Positions 51,344 to 60,732 of a stretch of DNA of 64,000 bases are shown one piece after another (position 1 is the stretch's first letter; every line of letters begins with the position of its first letter). Origin of the DNA: Roseobacter sp. (GTDB lineage Bacteria; Pseudomonadota; Alphaproteobacteria; Rhodobacterales; Rhodobacteraceae); contig JADFAE010000015.1 in the NCBI GenBank assembly GCA_015665415.1, positions 30,410 to 94,409 of the forward strand. Reading direction: 5' to 3'. The position numbers were made by a program, and so were the translations under genes. The notes beneath the pieces are model-generated. The model made no database searches, was not told the origin of the DNA, and was given only the letters and a program-made list of their open reading frames with translations.

Positions 51344-52204
51344 GTGACCGACAGTTCAAAAACGCCGCCAAGCACACCTCCGAGCAAATCCCATGGCCGC
51401 AAGGCCATCCGTGCGACCCTGAAACCGCGCGAGCTGATGACGCCGACGCCGGATCTGGTTGGGGTGTGGAAGGCCAAGATCCTCACGCTGTTTCCCACCG
51501 CCTTTCCCGGCGTGCTGGGCGAAAGCCTGACCGGCAAGGCGCTGCAGGAAGGGCTGTGGCAGCTGGAAACGGTGGATCTGCGTCGCTTTGGCATTGGCAA
51601 ACATCTGAACGTCGACGACACCCCGGCAGGTGGCGGCGCGGGCATGGTGCTGCGCGCGGATGTCTTGGGCAATGCAATTGAACATGCCATGCAGGACACC
51701 ACCGCGCCCCAGGGTGGCAACTGGCCCCTGATCTATCTGACCCCCCGCGGCAAGCCTATGGATCAGGCGATGATGCAGAATCTGGCGCGTTGCGATGGCA
51801 TGACCCTGCTCTGTGGCCGCTTTGAAGGCGTCGATGAGCGGGTACTGGAACATTACAACATCCAGGAAGTCTCTCTGGGTGATTTTGTCATGACCGGCGG
51901 CGAGCTGGCCGCGCAGGCGCTGATTGATGCCACCGTGCGGCTGATCCCGGGCGTGCTGGGCAACCAGGCCTCCACCGAGGAAGAAAGCTTTTCCTCCGGC
52001 CTGCTGGAACATCCGCAATATACCCGCCCAGCCGAATGGCAGGGGCGCAAGATCCCCGATGTGTTGATGTCCGGCCACCACGGCAAGGTGGCAGAGTGGC
52101 GTCAGGAGATGTCGGAACAGATCACCAAGGCGCGTCGGCCCGACCTTTGGCAGGCCTATGAAGCAAGCCGCCCAGCCCCAAAATCCAAACGCAAAAAGAA
52201 GTGA
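51344..52204 (+). CDS. trmD: tRNA (guanine37-N1)-methyltransferase
   Basis: SPOUT methyltransferase that makes m1G37 and prevents frameshifting. The trefoil-knot region has LLCGRFEGVDERVLEHYNIQ and LGDFVMTGGELAAQALIDA; the C-terminal domain has GHHGKVAEWR. The start is taken as GTG at 51344, giving 286 residues with about 45 residues before the usual KILTLFP opening; an ATG at 51437 would give the short form. The stretch SHGRKAIRATLKPRELM in that extension looks conserved-like, not random. Confidence 0.92.
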   Translation: MTDSSKTPPSTPPSKSHGRKAIRATLKPRELMTPTPDLVGVWKAKILTLFPTAFPGVLGESLTGKALQEGLWQLETVDLRRFGIGKHLNVDDTPAGGGAGMVLRADVLGNAIEHAMQDTTAPQGGNWPLIYLTPRGKPMDQAMMQNLARCDGMTLLCGRFEGVDERVLEHYNIQEVSLGDFVMTGGELAAQALIDATVRLIPGVLGNQASTEEESFSSGLLEHPQYTRPAEWQGRKIPDVLMSGHHGKVAEWRQEMSEQITKARRPDLWQAYEASRPAPKSKRKKK

Positions 52205-52323
52205 CGCATAGTCAGTCACGACAGCGGACAACCTCCTGTGCATCATAGGCGTCACGGCTGACAGCCATGATCTGTTCCGGCACGCGGTCACAGGATCGCA
52301 ACCCGACAGCAAGGAGATATCGG

Positions 52324-53781
52324 ATGAAACGCATTTTGCTGCGCCTCAGTGCAGGGCTTGGCCTGCTGATCCTGGGCCTGGTTGTGGTACTGGCGGTCAA
52401 CACGCTGCGCTACACGCCAGAAGCCTTGAACCCGCGCACCGAAGTATTTGATCTGGGCGCAGACATCGAACAGGCAGCTGCCGATCTGTCGCGCGCAGTG
52501 CAGTATCAAACCGTTTCCACCGATATGAGCCATCCGGATTTCGAGGCCTTCCTCCGCTTTCTGCAGGACACCTACCCGGCGGTGCATGAGACCATGTCCC
52601 GCGAGCTGCTGGCCCGCAAGACGCCGCTCTACAAATGGCAGGGCAGCGATCCTGACCTGGCCCCGATCCTGCTGGCCGCCCATTACGACGTTGTTCCAAT
52701 TGCGCCGGGCTCTGAGGATCGCTGGGCGCATGCGCCCTTTTCCGGCACCATTGCCGATGATTTTGTCTGGGGCCGTGGCACCCTGGATGACAAGGGGGCC
52801 GCCATCGCCCTGCTCACCGCTGCCGAACATATGATCAACCAGGGCTTCACCCCCAAACGCACGGTCTATTTCAGCTTTGGCGGCGACGAAGAGGTCGGCG
52901 GCCTGGGCGCCATGGCAGTGACCCTGAACCTCAATGAACAGGCTGTCGAGCTGGACTGGATGCTGGATGAAGGCTCCTTTGTGCTCGACAAGATCATCCC
53001 GGGGCTGGAGCAGCCGGTGGCCAGCATCAACCTGTCCGAAAAGGGCTATGTCACGCTGGAGCTGATCGCCAAGGCCGAGGGCGGTCATTCCTCGATGCCG
53101 CCGCGTGTCACTGCGGTGGGCCGGATCGCCCGCGCCGTGGAGCGCCTGCAGGCCAACCCGGTGCCCGGTGGGCTGAATGGCATCTCCGAAGAGTTCTTTG
53201 ACGCGCTGGGGCGTCATTTCCCGCTGGGCCAACGTGTGGTCTTTGCAAATCGTTGGCTGTTCAACCCGGTGCTGGAAAATCTGCTGGCGGGCTCCCCCTC
53301 GACGGATGCGATGCTACGCACCACCACCGCCCCCACCATGCTAACCGGATCGAGCAAGGCAAATGTTCTGGCCGCAGAGGCGACAGCCGCGATCAATTTC
53401 CGCATCCATCCTCGCGACAGTATCGAAGACATTGTCGAACATGTCCGCAGCACCATCGACGATGACAAGGTCGAGATCCGCTACGATAGCGCAGCGTCAA
53501 ACCCCGCCTCCCCGGTTTCCTCGTCAGAGGCCGAAGGCTACGACCAGATCAAGACCTCGATCCTGGATGCCTTTGGCCCTCTGGCAACCGTCCCCGGCCT
53601 GACCATCGCCGCCACGGATGCCCGCCATTATGGCAAGGCCGCCAAGGATGCCTATCGCATCAATCCCTTCAAGATCACCGGATCAGACCTGCCGCGCATC
53701 CACGGCACCAACGAACGCCTGTCGATCGAAAACCTGGAACGCGGCATCAATTTCTACGGCGCCCTGCTGCAAAAACAATAG
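52324..53781 (+). CDS. M20-family metallopeptidase, membrane-anchored
   Basis: A 485-residue dinuclear zinc peptidase like mammalian PM20D1 and yeast carboxypeptidase S. One N-terminal membrane helix (residues 6-27) anchors it. The catalytic motifs are LLAAHYDVVPIAPGSE (His and Asp), WGRGTLDDKGAAIALL, FSFGGDEEVGGLGA (Glu pair) and the final His in RIHGTNERLSIE. A central dimerisation domain (about 220-380) is present. AAGGAGA lies 7 bases before the ATG. Substrate is probably a peptide or N-acyl amino acid. Confidence 0.87.
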   Translation: MKRILLRLSAGLGLLILGLVVVLAVNTLRYTPEALNPRTEVFDLGADIEQAAADLSRAVQYQTVSTDMSHPDFEAFLRFLQDTYPAVHETMSRELLARKTPLYKWQGSDPDLAPILLAAHYDVVPIAPGSEDRWAHAPFSGTIADDFVWGRGTLDDKGAAIALLTAAEHMINQGFTPKRTVYFSFGGDEEVGGLGAMAVTLNLNEQAVELDWMLDEGSFVLDKIIPGLEQPVASINLSEKGYVTLELIAKAEGGHSSMPPRVTAVGRIARAVERLQANPVPGGLNGISEEFFDALGRHFPLGQRVVFANRWLFNPVLENLLAGSPSTDAMLRTTTAPTMLTGSSKANVLAAEATAAINFRIHPRDSIEDIVEHVRSTIDDDKVEIRYDSAASNPASPVSSSEAEGYDQIKTSILDAFGPLATVPGLTIAATDARHYGKAAKDAYRINPFKITGSDLPRIHGTNERLSIENLERGINFYGALLQKQ

Positions 53782-53923
53782 TTGGAGACATCTAGGAGCA
53801 AGCGCCCACCTCCACCTTGAAGGCATCTCCTTTAGGAATTAACACGCAAAAATTGATTTTCCCGCGACCTGCACCTAAGAATTTCTGTGATCTGTCTGAT
53901 CCATGCCCAAATGGTAATACACA

Positions 53924-55183
53924 ATGAATACGACAAAGCTTTGGGCTGTCCTGATTTGGGGAATTACCTTCGCTCTGACAGCCACATCCTCACATGCAAA
54001 TATTGCGAGCAGCATCAAATGCGTTCAGGAGCAGCTGAACCAGTCTGGCTTCGCTGCCGGGCCGGTTGACGGGCTGTTTGGGCGACGCACCCATCGGGCG
54101 CTGCAAGCCTTTGCGCAAAAGAACGGGATGCCGACTGAGCCCCCTTTGATCAAGGAAAACGCCAATGTCTATTGTCGCAGATTGGGGCTGATCAATCCAG
54201 ATCTGCAAGAATTCTGGCCTGCCCGAACCAAGCCCTTTGAGATCACGGCAGCCCCTTCGGTTACGCCCGAAGCTGTCACCCAGATCGAAGCGATCTTAAG
54301 CAAACTTTTTGTGGAAATCCCCGCAAAACTGGGCGTAGAACTGGCAGGCACCGAACAGATCGTGATTGCCGTCACTGCTGACGAAGTCATTCAATTCGTT
54401 TCAGAAGCCGGGACAGTTCGCAGCATAAATGTCTCAGAATATGCAGACGAACATTGTCCGCCAACGATAGGGGCCGCTGGCCAGGCCATTTCTGGCTCCT
54501 TCTGGATTTGTGTACCCCCTGGCATCGAAAAGTTCAGCGGAAAGTCTCTTGCCAGGTTAAGGTTCGTACTGGCCCATGAACTAACCCACAGCGTTCAATT
54601 CCAGGTTTCGGGCACTGTAGAAAGAAGCGTTGGGAACAATAGAAAACTACTGCTTCTACCAGGCGCGATCTGGTTTGTTGAAGGCATTGCGCATGTTGTG
54701 GCACGGCTGACAACTACAGATTTTGATCTGTCAACCTACGCCGGAATTGGCCTCGCAGGCTACGACAAACAGCGTGTTCCAAACCTCTCCGGTCTCGAAC
54801 ACTATGGTCGATTGAAGGAGAATGAACAGGACATCTATAACCTCGGCGAGCTCGCCGCAGCACATCTGATTGCGGAGCACGGGTTAGAGGCAGTTACAGC
54901 TCTGTTTCATGCTTTGGGAGAGGGGCAATCATGGTCCTCTGCGCTATTGCGGGCAACCGGCGAAACCCCCAAGAGTTTCTATGACGGCTTTTATCAAAAA
55001 CACAACGCAAGGCCTGCCAATGCGAACAACGATCTCCAATGGGGATCCTATCTGACAGCACGACAGCCAATGCGAGGCGGGCCTCGATGGGGAACCGTGG
55101 ATCTGCCCTTTGCCCGCAAGCCACCCAAGGCCTGGAAAAAAGCCCCCCCGCCCCAATTCTGCCAGCATCTCATTTGCCCTTGA
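53924..55183 (+). CDS. Peptidoglycan-binding protein with HExxH metallopeptidase signature
   Basis: A 419-residue secreted protein. A signal peptide (1-25, ends SHAN) precedes a peptidoglycan-binding domain (about 30-90, SGFAAGPVDGLFGRRTHRAL). Further on, FVLAHELTHSVQF is an HExxH zinc motif (His218, Glu219, His222), and FVEGIAH 31 residues later supplies Glu253 as a third ligand, as in gluzincins. No family is recognised beyond that. The composition is AT-richer than the flanks, and the gene separates trmD from rplS, so it is probably an insertion. Confidence 0.8.
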   Translation: MNTTKLWAVLIWGITFALTATSSHANIASSIKCVQEQLNQSGFAAGPVDGLFGRRTHRALQAFAQKNGMPTEPPLIKENANVYCRRLGLINPDLQEFWPARTKPFEITAAPSVTPEAVTQIEAILSKLFVEIPAKLGVELAGTEQIVIAVTADEVIQFVSEAGTVRSINVSEYADEHCPPTIGAAGQAISGSFWICVPPGIEKFSGKSLARLRFVLAHELTHSVQFQVSGTVERSVGNNRKLLLLPGAIWFVEGIAHVVARLTTTDFDLSTYAGIGLAGYDKQRVPNLSGLEHYGRLKENEQDIYNLGELAAAHLIAEHGLEAVTALFHALGEGQSWSSALLRATGETPKSFYDGFYQKHNARPANANNDLQWGSYLTARQPMRGGPRWGTVDLPFARKPPKAWKKAPPPQFCQHLICP

Positions 55184-55431
55184 CCGACCAGGTCAACCCT
55201 CCTAATTAGCGGTTGTCTGGAATCGATGAGTCGATTGCGGGCTGCTTTGTGTTGGAACAATGCCTTAGAAGTTTTCTTCGATTTCGACTTGGCAGCGCAG
55301 CAGGAAGCACCAAAAGGAACGGACGACCTGACCTCTGGCGGGCTGCGGATGCGGGACCCGGTGAAGACCAAGAGCTCTGAGGACGCGCAAATACTTTGTG
55401 GAAAACCACGAGCAAAATAGGAGAAGATCAG
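55184..55431 (+). other. Leader region before rplS
   Basis: A 248-base non-coding stretch. TAGGAGAAG lies 8 bases before the rplS start. Short runs could base-pair (for example around GGGCTGCGGATGCGGGACCC), but I cannot define a leader structure. Nothing else is visible. Confidence 0.4.
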
Positions 55432-55806
55432 ATGGACCTGATCGCACAACTCGAGGCGGAGCAAGTTGCCGCCCTGGGGAAAGACATCCCCGACTTCAAA
55501 GCCGGTGACACCATTCGCGTCGGCTATAAAGTGACCGAAGGCTCGCGTAGCCGTGTTCAGAACTACGAAGGCGTCTGCATCAGCCGCAAGAATGGTTCGG
55601 GCATCGCTGGTTCCTTCACCGTCCGCAAGATTTCCTTTGGCGAAGGTGTGGAGCGTGTGTTCCCGCTGCATTCGACCAATATCGACAGCATCACCGTCGT
55701 GCGTCGTGGCCGCGTTCGTCGCGCCAAACTGTACTACCTGCGCACCCGTCGCGGTAAGTCCGCACGTATCTCCGAAGATACAAACTACAAAGCCAAAAAA
55801 GCGTAA
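55432..55806 (+). CDS. rplS: 50S ribosomal protein L19
   Basis: Large-subunit protein at the 30S-50S interface. [24 protein letters not shown]-type block [14 protein letters not shown] and the [20 protein letters not shown] tail are diagnostic. It is 124 residues and is followed 12 bp later by rpmE. Confidence 0.97.
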   Translation: MDLIAQLEAEQVAALGKDIPDFKAGDTIRVGYKVTEGSRSRVQNYEGVCISRKNGSGIAGSFTVRKISFGEGVERVFPLHSTNIDSITVVRRGRVRRAKLYYLRTRRGKSARISEDTNYKAKKA

Positions 55807-55817
55807 GGAGCGGTATC

Positions 55818-56039
55818 ATGAAAAAAGACACCCATCCCGATTACCACTTCATCGACGTCAAAATGACCGATGGTACCGTTCTGAAAATGCGCTCCACCTG
55901 GGGCAAAGAGGGCGACCAGCTGGCGCTGGACATCGACCCTACAGTGCACCCCGCCTGGACCGGTGGCAACACCCGTCTGCTGGACGCCGGTGGCCGCGTT
56001 TCCAAGTTCAAAAAGAAATACGAAGGCCTGGGCTTCTAA
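55818..56039 (+). CDS. rpmE: 50S ribosomal protein L31, zinc-free type
   Basis: A 73-residue L31. [19 protein letters not shown] and the [20 protein letters not shown] end match alphaproteobacterial L31. No Cys is present, so the zinc ribbon of the classical form is absent, as is usual in this group. A strong terminator follows. Confidence 0.95.
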   Translation: MKKDTHPDYHFIDVKMTDGTVLKMRSTWGKEGDQLALDIDPTVHPAWTGGNTRLLDAGGRVSKFKKKYEGLGF

Positions 56040-56065
56040 GCCTTTCCCCTTTTGCAATTTCGAAG

Positions 56066-56095
56066 ATGCCGCTCCCTTTGGGGCGGCATTTTTTG
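56066..56095 (+). terminator. Rho-independent terminator after rpmE
   Basis: ATGCCGCTCC (56066-56075) pairs with GGGGCGGCAT (56080-56089) around a 4-base loop, with one wobble, and is followed by TTTTTG. It ends the rplS-rpmE message. Confidence 0.9.
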
Positions 56096-56168
56096 TTCCA
56101 GCCTGCAATTTTCAAAATCGTAACAATTTTCCCCCAAAATTTAGCCAAACCATTTGGGGCACATCGCA

Positions 56169-57911
56169 ATGCAACATCAGGCATTTTATTTCGCACAGCC
56201 TGCGAAGCAATCCGCGGCGACCAAGGCCAACACGCCAATCGCCGCCACCGCACCAGCGCAAACTGGACCCGTCACCCAGGATCAGGTGAACACGGCGCTG
56301 GCGCTCTTTCAGTCAGGCCAGATCGCGCAGGCCTTGACCCAGGCGCAGATCCTGGCCCGCCACGCGCCCGATCTGTTGCCAGTGCTGGACCTGCAGGGCG
56401 CAGCCCTGCGCAAGCTCGACAAACCGTTGCAAGCGCTGCCATTCTTTGAGCGCAGCCTGGAAGTCGCCGGGCCCTCTGCACCGGCACATTTCAACATTGG
56501 GGCGACCCTCTTTGACCTTTGCCGGTACGATGGTGCAGCCTCGCATCTGAAACAAGCCATAACCCTAGCACCCCAAAACCAGACAATGATCCAGACTCTG
56601 GCGCTCTGCTTCAAAGAAATGGGGCGCTATCACGATACTGTGGAGCTGCTCGCTCAGGGGCTCGAGTCCGGTCAGACCAGCGGAGCCACACTCAATATTC
56701 TGGGGCTCGCGCTGTATCACCTCAATTGCCTTGAAGAGGCCAAATCCTGCTTTTGCGCGGTCACGGATTCCCCATCCACAATGGCAGAAGCGCAGTCGCA
56801 TCTGGGCACCTTGGCCAAGGCGCAGGGCAATTCACAGCAGGCCCAGGCCCATTATCTCAACGCCCTGAAACTGGATCCGATGCTGGCAACAGCGCATCGC
56901 AACCTCTCAGCGGTCACCCGCTATGAGGCCGGGCACCCACATCTGGAGGCCATGCAGATCCTGCTCAAACAGCCTGGACTGAGTAAGGCCAACCAGGCTG
57001 AATTGAATTTCGCTCTCTTCAAGGCCTTTCAAGACATCAGGGAATTTGAGGTCGCCTTTGAGCACCTGAAGACGGGAAATCTGCTCAAACACCAAGGGAT
57101 CGGCTACTCGGTTCAGACGGATGAAGCCCTGTTCGCCCACCTGCGTCAGGTTTTTGATCGCCCTGCGCCAGAGGCCCACTCAGAGCTGCCCTTTCGCCCG
57201 ATCTTCATCGTCGGGTTGCCGCGGTCCGGCACCACTTTGACGGAGCAGATCCTGTGTGGTTGCGAGGGCGTCACCGGCGCGGGTGAGTTGCAATATGCCA
57301 GCACCGCCATGGCCCAGCTGTTACAACAGATGCAGCAAGCCGGGCAGACAGCCCCCATTGCCGAGCAGATCCAGGCCTTGCGGTCAGAACTGGCGGAGAG
57401 AATGTTGCCTCATAGCAAGGGAGCGCCGGTTCTGATTGACAAGATGCCGCTCAACCTGCGCTGGGTCGGGGCCCTTCTTGCGGCCTTTCCAGAGGCCCGT
57501 GTCATCCACACAACCCGCCCGCCGCAGGACAATTGCTGGTCACTCTACAAAGTCTGTTTTCAGGGCAGTGGCAATGGTTTTGCCTATGATCTGCAAAGCG
57601 CAGCCCGCTTCCAAATCCTGGCGGATGACTTGATGCAACACTGGCAGGCGCTGTTTCCCGGGCGGATCCATCATTTGGACCATAGCCTTCTGACAGCGGA
57701 ACCAGAAGCACATGCCAGGGCGCTGGTCGATTTCTGCGGCTTGCAATGGTCAGAGGACTGCCTGCATCCCGAGCGCCAGACCCAGGCGATTTTGACCGCT
57801 TCCGCGCAGCAGGTCAGACGCCCGATCTACCAACAAAAGACATCCGATTGGGCCCCCTATCAGGCCCAGCTGGCCTCCCTCTCTGCGCTGTTCGACAACA
57901 ACCCCGGTTGA
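56169..57911 (+). CDS. TPR-repeat sulfotransferase family protein
   Basis: A 580-residue protein in two parts. The first 330 residues carry six to eight TPR repeats (for example ALRKLDKPLQALPFFERSLE and AHFNIGATLFDLCRYDGAAS). The second part has the PAPS-binding P-loop PIFIVGLPRSGTTLTEQIL and the later PEARVIHTTRPPQDNCWSLY. It is likely to transfer sulfate to a bacterial acceptor, perhaps a glycan or a protein. The ATG at 56169 is used. It stands alone between the L31 terminator and mipZ. Confidence 0.82.
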   Translation: MQHQAFYFAQPAKQSAATKANTPIAATAPAQTGPVTQDQVNTALALFQSGQIAQALTQAQILARHAPDLLPVLDLQGAALRKLDKPLQALPFFERSLEVAGPSAPAHFNIGATLFDLCRYDGAASHLKQAITLAPQNQTMIQTLALCFKEMGRYHDTVELLAQGLESGQTSGATLNILGLALYHLNCLEEAKSCFCAVTDSPSTMAEAQSHLGTLAKAQGNSQQAQAHYLNALKLDPMLATAHRNLSAVTRYEAGHPHLEAMQILLKQPGLSKANQAELNFALFKAFQDIREFEVAFEHLKTGNLLKHQGIGYSVQTDEALFAHLRQVFDRPAPEAHSELPFRPIFIVGLPRSGTTLTEQILCGCEGVTGAGELQYASTAMAQLLQQMQQAGQTAPIAEQIQALRSELAERMLPHSKGAPVLIDKMPLNLRWVGALLAAFPEARVIHTTRPPQDNCWSLYKVCFQGSGNGFAYDLQSAARFQILADDLMQHWQALFPGRIHHLDHSLLTAEPEAHARALVDFCGLQWSEDCLHPERQTQAILTASAQQVRRPIYQQKTSDWAPYQAQLASLSALFDNNPG

Positions 57912-58025
57912 TCTTTTTTGCATGAATTGTCCACAACGGGCCTGCGGAATCTTTTCCTTGGGCCCAAGACAATATAGGGTCTGCCAAAACGCACACATGC
58001 AATATCTGGGGTACAAGGGACAACT

Positions 58026-58835
58026 ATGGCACATATTATAGTCGTCGGGAACGAAAAGGGCGGCGCGGGCAAATCGACCGTCTCGATGCATGTGGCCACG
58101 ACCTTGGCGCGCCTTGGTCACAAAGTGGCGGCGCTGGATCTGGACCTGCGGCAACGCTCATTGGGGCGCTATCTGGAAAACCGTCGTGAGTTCATGGGCA
58201 AATCAGCCCTGAACCTGCCCACGGTTGAGCTGCACGAGTTGCCCGAGATCGACGCCGATAGCCTGCAGCCCGGTGAAAACATCTATGATCACCGCCTGTC
58301 GGCTGCCGTGTCGCAGCTGGAGCCTGACAACGACTTCATCCTGATCGACTGCCCCGGCTCTCACACCCGGCTGAGCCAGGTCGCCCATTCCCTGGCCGAC
58401 ACGCTGATCACCCCCTTGAATGACAGTTTTGTCGATTTCGACCTGTTGGCGCATACCGATCAAAAGGGCGAAAAAATCACCGGTCCTTCGGTCTATTCCG
58501 AAATGGTCTGGAATGCCCGGCAACTGCGTGCCCAGGCTGGTCTCAAACCCATCGATTGGGTGGTGATCCGCAACCGGGTTGGCACTCAGCGCATGGTCAA
58601 CAAGGAAAAGATGGAACGCGCCATCAACATGCTGTCCAAGCGCATCGGCTTTCGGGTGGCACCTGGATTTTCTGAGCGGGTCATCTTCCGCGAGCTGTTC
58701 CCGCGCGGCCTGACCCTGCTTGATCTCAAGGATATTGGCATCAAGCAGCTCAACATCTCCAATATCACCGCCCGCCAGGAGCTGCGCGACATGATGAAGG
58801 CGGTAAACCTGCCCGGTGTGGAAATCGACATCTAA
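58026..58835 (+). CDS. mipZ: Division-site positioning ATPase MipZ
   Basis: ParA-like ATPase that forms a bipolar gradient with ParB and limits FtsZ to midcell in alphaproteobacteria. NEKGGAGKSTVSMHVATTLA is the deviant Walker A; DLDLRQRSLGRYLENRR and LIDCPGSHTRLSQVAHSLAD follow. Length 269 residues fits MipZ rather than ParA or MinD. A terminator lies 30 bases past the stop. Confidence 0.94.
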   Translation: MAHIIVVGNEKGGAGKSTVSMHVATTLARLGHKVAALDLDLRQRSLGRYLENRREFMGKSALNLPTVELHELPEIDADSLQPGENIYDHRLSAAVSQLEPDNDFILIDCPGSHTRLSQVAHSLADTLITPLNDSFVDFDLLAHTDQKGEKITGPSVYSEMVWNARQLRAQAGLKPIDWVVIRNRVGTQRMVNKEKMERAINMLSKRIGFRVAPGFSERVIFRELFPRGLTLLDLKDIGIKQLNISNITARQELRDMMKAVNLPGVEIDI

Positions 58836-58864
58836 CTGGCAACCACCCACCCAAGCGGCACAAA

Positions 58865-58892
58865 CGCCCGGCCATGGCGGCTGGGCGGTTTT
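58865..58892 (+). terminator. Terminator after mipZ
   Basis: CGCCCGGCC (58865-58873) pairs with GGCTGGGCG (58879-58887) with one wobble and a 5-base loop, followed by a TTTT run at 58889-58892. It sits between the convergent mipZ and cyclase genes. Confidence 0.75.
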
Positions 58893-60170
58893 CTATTCCG
58901 CCGCCTCATCGGCGTAGGGTGCGAGCGCAGACATTGCCCCATCGGGACGGTAAATCGTGAACAGCTCAATCGGCTCATTTACCCCCCGCAGCATGTACCG
59001 CCCTAACGAGACCATGTCGTGATCCTTTCCAGAGACGGCCTGTCGCACCACCTCAGAGAAGATCAGATTTTGCCCGACAGAACGGTGCATCCCGGCAATC
59101 CGCGCGGTCTGATTGACGGTCGGACCAATCACCGTGAAATCCAACCTGTTTTCAGCACCGATATTGCCATAGAGAATATGCCCTGCATGCAGCGCCAGGG
59201 TCCAGTCGGTCACCGGCAACCCCAAGGCGCGGCGTTCCTCGTTGCGCGCGCTGATGTCACGACACAGATCGGCCGCAGAAGCCAGCGCTGCCTGCGCGTC
59301 CTGCTCGATGCTACCAAGGTTGAACATCACCAGCATGCCATCGCCCAGAAATTTGAGAATATTGCCGCCATGGGCCTGGGTTGCCGCCACTGCGATACCA
59401 AAATAGTCATTCAGCATCTCGATCAGCTCCGGCCCCGGCAATTGTCCGGCCAGCTCGGTAAAGCCCTTGAGATCGAAGAGACCGATCACCGCGTCAATTT
59501 CCGTTGAAGACCCGCGCTGGAATTCACCGGACAGCACCCGACGGCCAGGATCTCGCCCCAGATAGACCTGCAGCAGGTCGCTGGCCATCTGCCGGTTCGA
59601 CATTGATTTCAAGGCCAGTCCCAAAACCGGAAACACCGCCCGGATCAGATCGGTGTCCTCTTGCGAAAACCCGGTCGGGCGATCCGAACTCCAGGAGGCC
59701 AGGATGCCTTCGGCGGGTTCGTTCGGATCAATGGGAATGTCGTCATGGGTGAACCGCTGGGTCAGCGCAAAATAATCCGTGGCGCCCCGTCCTTTCAGCT
59801 CCACCAGCAGTGGGAACCGGGCCAGACTCTCCCCAGTGAGATCAGAGCGAAAATCCGGCAGATTTTGCTCCAGCATCATGTAAAACGGGCTGCGCAACCA
59901 GGCATCGCGCGGCGTTTCGCGACGCTCATAGTGCTCATGGCTGATCCCGTCAGAGCGCGTCCAATTGTAGCCAATGCCGCCAAATTTGGGGTGAAAGGCA
60001 CGCTGCGCCAGATGGAAGCGCCACAGAGGCAGCCCCAGTTCAACCAGCTTTTCGCAAAAGGTATTGAGCAATTCCTGGCGACCGCTGCTATGCAGCCCCT
60101 GCTCAATCATCCAGGGGATCAGCTCTGCCGCTCTTGCGTTCAAACAGTCCATATTGATCCAGCCTTTCAT
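58893..60170 (-). CDS. Class III nucleotide cyclase
   Basis: A 425-residue adenylate/guanylate cyclase. The N-terminal half (about 1-210) is a divergent sensory region without visible membrane segments. The cyclase domain has the metal-binding Asp pair in GLFDLKGFTELAG and KFLGDGMLVMF, and the substrate block NRLDFTVIGPTVNQTARI, whose Asp suggests an ATP-specific pocket. The product is probably cAMP. The ATG at 60170 or one six codons later may be the start. It converges with mipZ. Confidence 0.86.
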   Translation of the reverse strand: MKGWINMDCLNARAAELIPWMIEQGLHSSGRQELLNTFCEKLVELGLPLWRFHLAQRAFHPKFGGIGYNWTRSDGISHEHYERRETPRDAWLRSPFYMMLEQNLPDFRSDLTGESLARFPLLVELKGRGATDYFALTQRFTHDDIPIDPNEPAEGILASWSSDRPTGFSQEDTDLIRAVFPVLGLALKSMSNRQMASDLLQVYLGRDPGRRVLSGEFQRGSSTEIDAVIGLFDLKGFTELAGQLPGPELIEMLNDYFGIAVAATQAHGGNILKFLGDGMLVMFNLGSIEQDAQAALASAADLCRDISARNEERRALGLPVTDWTLALHAGHILYGNIGAENRLDFTVIGPTVNQTARIAGMHRSVGQNLIFSEVVRQAVSGKDHDMVSLGRYMLRGVNEPIELFTIYRPDGAMSALAPYADEAAE

Positions 60171-60206
60171 TCGTCATGCGGGACCGCAGTGGCCCTAGTC
60201 TTATCC

Positions 60207-60662
60207 CTATTCTTTGGGAAAGGGATCATCTATCCCCGCCAGCCTGCGCAGCATGCTGCGCAGCAGCTCCGCCTCTTCGGGCGTGAAATGTGCCGCCAAT
60301 GCCGCATCATAGCTTTGCGCATGTGTTCTCAAGTCACGATACGCTGCTTCGCCTGCCGGTGTAAGCCGCAAATGTTCGGAACGCCGATCCATTTCATCCC
60401 GGTTGCGAGACACGAATCGCCGCTCTGCCAGCTTGGCCACGGCGCGGCTGATCTTGGTCTTGTGAATCTTGGCGCGTTGGCCAATACCCTTGGCGGTCAT
60501 CTGACCATAGGTGCCCAGGTGAAACAGCACCCGCCACTCATTGCGCAACATACCATAGCGATTCTTGTAGTGGGCCTGAAACCCAAGCGAAGAATCCTCG
60601 GCGGCTCGGTTCAACAGATAGGGCAGAAAATTCTGCAGCGAGAAGTCATCTTTTTCATGCAT
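60207..60662 (-). CDS. MarR family regulator of the homogentisate operon
   Basis: A 151-residue winged-helix regulator. [20 protein letters not shown] and [16 protein letters not shown] form the DNA-binding helices; [18 protein letters not shown] is the wing. It diverges from hmgA with an inverted repeat between the two starts, so it most likely represses hmgA-fahA and is relieved by a pathway intermediate. The start at 60662 follows the 26 upstream codons that lie over the operator. Confidence 0.88.
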   Translation of the reverse strand: MHEKDDFSLQNFLPYLLNRAAEDSSLGFQAHYKNRYGMLRNEWRVLFHLGTYGQMTAKGIGQRAKIHKTKISRAVAKLAERRFVSRNRDEMDRRSEHLRLTPAGEAAYRDLRTHAQSYDAALAAHFTPEEAELLRSMLRRLAGIDDPFPKE

Positions 60663-60682
60663 GGGGCGCTCCTTTCCCTTGT

Positions 60683-60700
60683 TAGTTACAAAATCAACTA
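60683..60700. promoter_or_regulatory. MarR operator candidate
   Basis: TAGTT (60683-60687), eight bases, then AACTA (60696-60700). It lies 21 bases from the marR start and 32 bases from the hmgA start in an AT-rich stretch, the place expected for a repressor that controls both genes. Confidence 0.55.
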
Positions 60701-60732
60701 TTAACTCCGCAAGCAGAAAAGGAGCGCGCGAT

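Noticed and set aside
55226..55420. A 64-codon frame in the rplS leader
   Set aside because: No ribosome-binding site, no recognisable fold, and low-complexity mixed residues; the stretch looks like leader RNA.
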